Notes under the pieces: model-generated
What the model was told of the DNA's origin: nothing
The model's database searches: none
Seen by the model: the letters and a program-made list of their open reading frames with translations, nothing else
Program-made: the position numbers and the translations under genes
Part shown: in pieces, positions 59,414 to 64,000 of the stretch
Position numbering within the stretch: position 1 is the stretch's first letter
Layout: each line of letters starts with the position of its first letter
DNA from: Psychrobacter luti
Lineage (GTDB): Bacteria > Pseudomonadota > Gammaproteobacteria > Pseudomonadales > Moraxellaceae
Direction: 5' to 3'
Length of the DNA stretch: 64,000 bases
Assembly (NCBI RefSeq): GCF_014192115.1
Contig: NZ_JACHXL010000003.1
Location: forward strand, 1 to 64,000

Positions 59414-59623
59414 ATGTCAGATACTCAAAAAGGTACAGTTAAGTGGTTCAACGAAGCTAAAGGCTTTGGTTTTATCGCTCCAGAAACTGGCGCAGACGTT
59501 TTTGCTCATTACAGCGAAATCACTGGTTCAGGCTTCAAAACTTTAGCTGAAGGCCAAGAAGTTGAGTTCACTGTAACTCAAGGTCAAAAAGGTCCACAAG
59601 CTCATAACATCGTTGCTATCTAA
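59414..59623 (+). CDS. cspA: Cold-shock protein (CspA family)
   Basis: 69 aa single cold-shock domain, an OB-fold RNA chaperone. RNP1 is KGFGFIAPE near residue 16 and RNP2 VFAHYSEI near 29 (His in the usual place of FVH). It begins with the family pattern [21 protein letters not shown] lies ten bases before the ATG. The promoter and long leader upstream suggest post-transcriptional cold control. Which paralogue (CspA/C/E-like) cannot be fixed from sequence alone. Confidence 0.92.
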   Translation: MSDTQKGTVKWFNEAKGFGFIAPETGADVFAHYSEITGSGFKTLAEGQEVEFTVTQGQKGPQAHNIVAI

Positions 59624-59654
59624 TTCGTCTTTATAGACAACTAGAGCAAGATGA

Positions 59655-59688
59655 ATAAAAAACGAACCTTCGGGTTCGTTTTTTTTCG
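59655..59688 (+). terminator. Intrinsic terminator after the cold-shock gene
   Basis: AAAACGAACC, TTCG tetraloop, GGTTCGTTTT (stem about 59659-59668 and 59673-59682) followed by more Ts. The stable UUCG-type loop makes a strong call. Confidence 0.92.
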
Positions 59689-59756
59689 TCTATTGTTTAT
59701 GTTTATCGCTTATGATAAATGCCTTAATAATAAGGCACTAAGCAAAATCTTAGAAC

Positions 59757-59796
59757 AAAAATGCCTACGACTATCACTATAGTCGTAGGCATTTTT
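59757..59796 (-). terminator. Terminator after yeiH
   Basis: A perfect 18-bp stem (59757-59774 with 59779-59796) with loop CACT and A/T ends. On the minus strand it ends in a T-run, 54 bases past the yeiH stop; it may also back up the cold-shock terminator. Confidence 0.88.
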
Positions 59797-59850
59797 GGTT
59801 TGGTGTTAAGAGTTTGGTGTGTAGTCAGTAACTGTTTTAGAGTGAAGTGA

Positions 59851-60933
59851 TTAGAGTGAAGCAATGCCGATATTAATCAGTCCGCCGCCAATGATAAGCC
59901 AAGCAAACATCATTGCGCCTAAGATAAGCGGTTTAACCCCCGCTTGTTTAATAGCGCTTAAGTGCGTGGTTAAGCCCAGCGCAAACATCGCCATGGTAAG
60001 CAACACATCATCAAGCATGACCATGCTACGCTCAAAGCCTGCCGTCATCGGCACCCAAGTATGCAGTAACACTATCAAAATAAAAACAAAGGCAAACCAT
60101 GGTACTTTAACTTGTTGCACACGCTTCATCAATGACGGTTTTTCACCATTTTTGCTACTGCCTGTGGTTAAAGCAAACGATAAAATCAGTAAAAAAGGTG
60201 CCAACATCATCACCCGTATCATCTTAGTCACAACCGCTGTATTACCAACCTCCGAACTAACGGCATTACCAGCGACCACCACTTGTGCCACTTCATGAAT
60301 GGTTGAACCTGTATAAATGCCGTATTGCTGGGCGTTTAGCCACGGTTGCAACCAGCCAAGCTGATATAAAAACGGATAGAGCAGCATGGCAATCGTACCA
60401 AAGACAACCACGGTGGCGACGGCGATAGTGATTTTATGGGCTTCCGCTTTGACCACGGGCTCTGCGGCAATCACCGCTGCCGCACCGCAAATACTGGCAC
60501 CAGAACCAATCAATAACGTCGTCTGCTTATCGACTTTGAGCCATTTGGTGCCAAGCCAATAGGTGAGTAAAAATGTCGAGGTTAATACCAGCGCATCCGT
60601 CATTACCGCTGGCATACCGACACTAGCGACTTGTGTCAAGGTTAGCTTAAAGCCATAAAAAATAATGGCAAGACGTAATATTTGACCTTTAGCAAAGTTA
60701 ACACCATCACTAAGTTGGTCGGAAAAATTTGGATATAGCGTATTGCCCAATACCATGCCAAGCAAGATTGCTAGGGTTAACGAGGACAGCCCGACAATAC
60801 GCCCGTCCGACCACGTATCTAAGCTCATATTCAGCCACAAACAAAACAAGCTGCCAATCAGCACGACAATCAGCCCCAAAATATGGCGGTTATGCGGAAA
60901 GTAGTTATGCATGTTTTGTGCTAAAGCGTTCAT
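59851..60933 (-). CDS. yeiH: YeiH/UPF0324 family putative sulfate exporter
   Basis: 360 aa with ten to eleven membrane segments. Family motifs include GMVLGNTLYPN near residue 59, LLIGSGASICGAAAVIAAEPV near 140 and STIHEVAQVVVAG near 210. Members are annotated as putative sulfate/sulfonate exporters; direct evidence is limited. Transcribed divergently from a LysR gene that resembles YeiE, matching the yeiE-yeiH pair of enterics, so regulation by that protein is likely. Confidence 0.85.
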   Translation of the reverse strand: MNALAQNMHNYFPHNRHILGLIVVLIGSLFCLWLNMSLDTWSDGRIVGLSSLTLAILLGMVLGNTLYPNFSDQLSDGVNFAKGQILRLAIIFYGFKLTLTQVASVGMPAVMTDALVLTSTFLLTYWLGTKWLKVDKQTTLLIGSGASICGAAAVIAAEPVVKAEAHKITIAVATVVVFGTIAMLLYPFLYQLGWLQPWLNAQQYGIYTGSTIHEVAQVVVAGNAVSSEVGNTAVVTKMIRVMMLAPFLLILSFALTTGSSKNGEKPSLMKRVQQVKVPWFAFVFILIVLLHTWVPMTAGFERSMVMLDDVLLTMAMFALGLTTHLSAIKQAGVKPLILGAMMFAWLIIGGGLINIGIASL

Positions 60934-61071
60934 GTCGTACGTACCTATTATTATCTATAATCGAAATAAGCATAAGCTTATGAATAGACAGTATAAGTCA
61001 TGTCGATTTATAATAAAAACAGATTAATAAGATATAAACTATCGAATTTTTAGGTTAAGAAACGATTTGTA

Positions 61072-61116
61072 AAATTTAGGTTTTTAAAATTTAGGCTTTT
61101 GAAATTTAGGCTTTTG
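61072..61116. repeat. 15-bp tandem repeat, three copies
   Basis: Three consecutive units of AAATTTAGGYTTTTR (61072-61086, 61087-61101, 61102-61116); the last two are identical, and a degenerate fourth (AAAGTTTATAGG) follows. They lie in the divergent yeiH/LysR gap, 36 bases before the LysR start, where an operator or copy-number-sensitive promoter spacer would act. Confidence 0.75.
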
Positions 61117-61151
61117 AAAGTTTATAGGGTGCATAGGATGTCAGAGACATT

Positions 61152-62084
61152 ATGAAAAAAACCATACAGATGCTGCCGAAGATTACCCTTAAGCAGCTAT
61201 CGGTATTTGTCAGTATTTATCAAACTGGCAGTACCAGCCGTGCCAGTGAGGCGCTGCATTTGTCGCAGTCGGCGGTCAGTAGCGCGCTGACAGAATTAGA
61301 AGCAAGGTTACAGATGCTGCTATTTGAGCGCGTCGGGCGTAGGCTTAATCAGCATCCAAACGCCCATCCTATTTATATACAGGCGCAAGCTATCTTGGGG
61401 CAGGCTTTAACTCTAGAGCATTATCATAAGCATCAAGCAGGGCAGATTCATATTGGTGCCAGTACCACTATCGGCAATTATGTGCTGCCACCGCTGCTGG
61501 CCAAGCTATATGCTGCGCTACCGGATGCCCATATCGACATGTATATTGCCAATACCCAAGAGGTAGTCGGCGAGGTTGAGCAGTTAAATATTGATATTGC
61601 GCTCGTAGAGGGTATGCCGCGCCCGATAGATATGAAGGTGATTGAGCAGCGAGAATGGCGGACCGATACCTTGATCGTCTTTGCTAAGCGTAATAGTAAA
61701 TGGCTGACAGGCATGGCCTATAACGAGAAAGAAAAATGTTATGAGCTGAGCGCGGAACAGCTGGCAAGGCTGCCGCTATTGGTACGAGAGGCGGGTTCGG
61801 GTACACGGCAAATTATCGATGAGCAATTATTGCAATACTTGCCGTATGCCGAGATCGTGATGGCGATTCAGCAGTCGGAGGCCATTAAACATATGGTAAG
61901 CGCCGATATTGGGCTTGGCTGTTTATCACAGCATGTCATTGAGGCGGAGCTGGCAGCAGGAAAATTGGTGCAGGTAAAAGTAGCGGGTATAGATTTATCA
62001 CGTACGTGGTGGCTAGTTTGGCACAAAGCCCGCCATCAAAGCCCTATTTGGCAAAGCTTTATTGATATTTTGATAGAAGATTGA
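61152..62084 (+). CDS. LysR-family regulator, YeiE-like
   Basis: 310 aa. The N-terminal winged helix-turn-helix (about residues 12-70) includes LKQLSVFVSIYQTGSTSRAS and LSQSAVSSALTELE. The effector domain begins with GASTTIGNYVLPPLLAK near residue 98 and fits the CysB/YeiE-like binding fold. YeiE relatives sense sulfite and control sulfur oxyanion export. The divergent yeiH neighbour supports that role here, but the ligand is inferred. Probably autoregulated from the shared intergenic region. Confidence 0.88.
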   Translation: MKKTIQMLPKITLKQLSVFVSIYQTGSTSRASEALHLSQSAVSSALTELEARLQMLLFERVGRRLNQHPNAHPIYIQAQAILGQALTLEHYHKHQAGQIHIGASTTIGNYVLPPLLAKLYAALPDAHIDMYIANTQEVVGEVEQLNIDIALVEGMPRPIDMKVIEQREWRTDTLIVFAKRNSKWLTGMAYNEKEKCYELSAEQLARLPLLVREAGSGTRQIIDEQLLQYLPYAEIVMAIQQSEAIKHMVSADIGLGCLSQHVIEAELAAGKLVQVKVAGIDLSRTWWLVWHKARHQSPIWQSFIDILIED

Positions 62085-62138
62085 TTTTAATGGTAAATGT
62101 AGAGATTCTAGTGAGAAAACTTACTGTTTTAATGAATA

Positions 62139-62175
62139 ATAAAAAAGCGCACTGTCATACAGTGCGCTTTTTTTA
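62139..62175. terminator. Bidirectional terminator between LysR and usp genes
   Basis: AAAAAAGCGCACTGT (62141-62155) pairs with ACAGTGCGCTTTTTT (62159-62173), loop CAT, between convergent genes. Confidence 0.9.
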
Positions 62176-62233
62176 CTGAGCTTTTTTAATAGTTTCAAAT
62201 AACTTGGGAATTACGGTAAGTCTGTTCTGAGAC

Positions 62234-62695
62234 TTATTTATTAACCGGTTTATCCAGTCTCACTACTAAGCTGTCGCAAGGGACATTTGGCAAGATATTA
62301 TCTGCTGTCGCGCCACTGAGCCAAGCAGCGATACCATGACGTTCGTGACGACCGATGACTAGTAGATCAACATCATGCTTATGGCAATAGTTGACGATAC
62401 CTTCACTGTTAGAGATGGCGGTGGTCACTTCAGAGTTTACCGCATGTAAGTCGTTACGGTCCAAAAACTGTGCCAATTTAGCGCGCGCTTCTTGGCAGCG
62501 CTCATCATCAATTTCATCATATAAGCTTGAGGCAGGCACCAGCTCATAGCCGAAGCCAACCATGGTATCTTTGACGATATGAAGCACCGATAATTTGGCA
62601 TTAGGACGATTCTCAACGATGCGTTTGGCCTTTTGGGCGACCACATCAGCATCGGACATTAGGTCGGTGACCAATAAAATATGTTCGTAACTCAT
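62234..62695 (-). CDS. Universal stress protein, copy 1
   Basis: 153 aa UspA-fold protein, cytoplasmic. It begins MSYEHILLVTDL with the conserved first strand and Asp, and ends with IGRHERHG, SGATADNIL and PCDSLVV, a variant of the Usp nucleotide-binding loop in which GRHxRxG and GAT replace the classical glycine/serine pattern. Length is typical of single-domain Usp. GAGGAAG precedes the ATG. A close paralogue (113 of 153 residues identical by my alignment) lies immediately upstream on the same strand. Confidence 0.88.
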   Translation of the reverse strand: MSYEHILLVTDLMSDADVVAQKAKRIVENRPNAKLSVLHIVKDTMVGFGYELVPASSLYDEIDDERCQEARAKLAQFLDRNDLHAVNSEVTTAISNSEGIVNYCHKHDVDLLVIGRHERHGIAAWLSGATADNILPNVPCDSLVVRLDKPVNK

Positions 62696-62840
62696 AGCGT
62701 CTTCCTCGTGTCAGATAGTATTTACTATAGCACTCCTACTGAGCGCTGTTAAGTGCTGCTAAGCTATGTTTGTCTATATCTTATAGGGATATTTGTTACG
62801 CTTAACAGTGGCTTTTTTAGCGCCTTGCTTGCTTATTCCG

Positions 62841-63302
62841 TTATTTCGGGACGGGCTGATCAAGTTTTACCACGAGACTGTCGCAAGGTACGTTTGGCAA
62901 GATACTGTCAGCGGTTGCCTTGACTAACCAAGCAGCGATACCACGGCGCTCGTGGCGACCGATAATCAGTAAATCGACTTCTTTTTCGCGGCAATAATTG
63001 ACGATGCCTTTACTGTTAGAGATAGCAGCATTGACCTCGGAGTTGACCGCGTTTAGCTCATTGCGTTCTAAGAATTGCGCCAATTTATTGCGTGCTTCTT
63101 GCCAATGTTCGCCATCGAAATCGCCTGACAAACTAGACGCCGGCACCAGCTCAAAGCCAAAGCGCACCATATCATCTTCAACGATATGTAAGACAGATAA
63201 CCTAGCTTCAGGCGAGCCTGCAAGGATACGTTTGGCTTTTAGGGCAACCTTGTCAGCATCGGACAATAAGTCGGTGACCAGTAAAATATGTTGGTAGCTC
63301 AT
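62841..63302 (-). CDS. Universal stress protein, copy 2
   Basis: 153 aa, a tandem duplicate of the neighbouring usp gene with no gaps in the alignment. It keeps IGRHERRG, but the next loop reads VKATADSIL, replacing the Ser-Gly of copy 1 with Val-Lys, so nucleotide binding may differ between the two. AGGAG lies upstream of the ATG. A 145-base gap separates the copies, enough for separate promoters. Confidence 0.88.
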   Translation of the reverse strand: MSYQHILLVTDLLSDADKVALKAKRILAGSPEARLSVLHIVEDDMVRFGFELVPASSLSGDFDGEHWQEARNKLAQFLERNELNAVNSEVNAAISNSKGIVNYCREKEVDLLIIGRHERRGIAAWLVKATADSILPNVPCDSLVVKLDQPVPK

Positions 63303-63516
63303 CAGGTGCTCCTGAATAGTAGTTAACTTTATAGTAACAGTGCCACATGCCTTTGTTAAGGATTAAATCCATTATTTGATTATGGATATTGTCTTCATAC
63401 TACTTTTAAAATATTCATTGATAAATCTTACTCAGTGAGCCGTTATTACTGTATGGCTAGCTTGACTTATCTATAGGTAAGCCCCATCTAATAGCGCTAT
63501 AGACACCATTTTATGA

Positions 63517-63533
63517 GCCCTGAAAATCAGGGC
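63517..63533. other. Short perfect hairpin upstream of the M16C protease gene
   Basis: GCCCTGA (63517-63523), loop AAA, TCAGGGC (63527-63533). No T-run follows. It is 31 bases before the protease start codon and could form in its mRNA leader. Confidence 0.4.
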
Positions 63534-63564
63534 ACGATATATATTATCATTGATAAGGAACACT

Positions 63565-64000
63565 ATGACTGACACGCCATTTACTGCAGATTTAACGCTA
63601 CATCCAGCGTTTGAGCTGATTGAGCATCGCCACATTGAGGCGCTATCGATGGATGTGCTGATCAGTCAGCATGTTAAGACTGGGGCCATGCATTACCATT
63701 TGGCGCATCCGAGTGATGAAAATGCCTTTTTGGTTGGCTTTCGCACTCAGCCAATGGACTCAAAAGGCGAAGCACATATTTTAGAGCACGTGGCCTTATG
63801 TGGCTCTGAGAAATTCCCCGTCCGTGATCCGTTTTTCTCAATGATTAAACGTTCATTAAACACTTTTATGAATGCGATGACTGCTGCCGATTGGACGGCG
63901 TATCCGTATGCCACGCAAAATAAAAACGACTACTTTAACTTGCTTGCCGTTTATCTTGACGCATCATTTTTCCCCAATATCCATCCGCTTGATTTTGCCC
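63565..64000 (+). CDS. M16C-family metalloprotease (PreP-like), 5' part
   Basis: The first 145 codons of an insulinase-type peptidase; the window edge cuts the gene. The inverted zinc motif HILEH (family HXXEH) is at about residues 73-77, in a context (GEAHILEHVALCGSEKFPV) and following LNTFMNAMTAADWTAYPYAT typical of the presequence-protease subfamily. The usual length is near 970-1000 aa. AAGGAA lies four bases before the ATG. Members degrade short peptides in a closed chamber. Confidence 0.9.
   Translation, partial: MTDTPFTADLTLHPAFELIEHRHIEALSMDVLISQHVKTGAMHYHLAHPSDENAFLVGFRTQPMDSKGEAHILEHVALCGSEKFPVRDPFFSMIKRSLNTFMNAMTAADWTAYPYATQNKNDYFNLLAVYLDASFFPNIHPLDFA

Overview
The window looks like a chromosomal segment from a Psychrobacter-like bacterium (Moraxellaceae, Gammaproteobacteria). 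The protein sequences, the gene order pilMNOPQ-aroK-aroB-SPOR-gltB-gltD, the asparagine- and serine-rich linkers and the moderate, fairly AT-rich base composition support this. The genus is inferred from recognition, not from a database search. Nearly everything is ordinary core chromosome. No rRNA, tRNA, CRISPR array, prophage or complete insertion sequence was seen.

Left third (1-25.9 kb). A class A penicillin-binding protein (mrcA, minus strand) diverges from the type IV pilus alignment and secretin operon pilMNOPQ. Adjacent pil genes overlap by one to four bases up to pilP. Then come shikimate genes aroK and aroB, a SPOR-domain envelope protein, and the two glutamate synthase subunits gltB and gltD. 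Between the SPOR gene and gltB lie about 930 bases with no intact gene and possible remnants of a cytochrome o oxidase subunit II gene. A half-size FUSC-like membrane protein, an orphan polyamine-binding lipoprotein, an SDR oxidoreductase, an AbgT transporter and a Cof-type HAD phosphatase follow.

Accessory pocket (about 26.8-29.1 kb). Between a hemerythrin-like protein and parC sit an AT-rich MATE-type transporter, a frameshifted C-terminal remnant of a REP-associated tyrosine transposase (RAYT), and a small AT-rich gene with a PD-(D/E)XK-like signature. That gene is bracketed by two inverted GTAG-plus-hairpin REP sequences. This is the most unusual locus in the window. It reads as a RAYT/REP-associated module carrying a possible nuclease-like cargo gene.

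Middle (29-48.6 kb). parC, a von Willebrand A lipoprotein, two tandem long-chain acyl-CoA synthetases, RNase PH, a secreted NlpC/P60-like protein, hemJ, bioB, an SCP2-like lipid-binding protein, a DUF368 polyprenyl-phosphate flippase candidate, and serB divergent from an AhpA/YtjB-like membrane protein.

Right part (48.7-64 kb). Small acidic and UPF0149 proteins, a pair of YbjQ-family proteins, a BASS-family symporter, a formate/nitrite-type channel, valS, a lipoprotein with an LprI-like C-terminus, a DUF454 protein, a cold-shock protein with a near-consensus promoter and long leader, the divergent yeiH/LysR pair with 15-bp tandem repeats between them, two tandem universal stress proteins, and the start of an M16C metalloprotease cut by the window edge. 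Many genes end in clear intrinsic terminators, several of them bidirectional between convergent genes.
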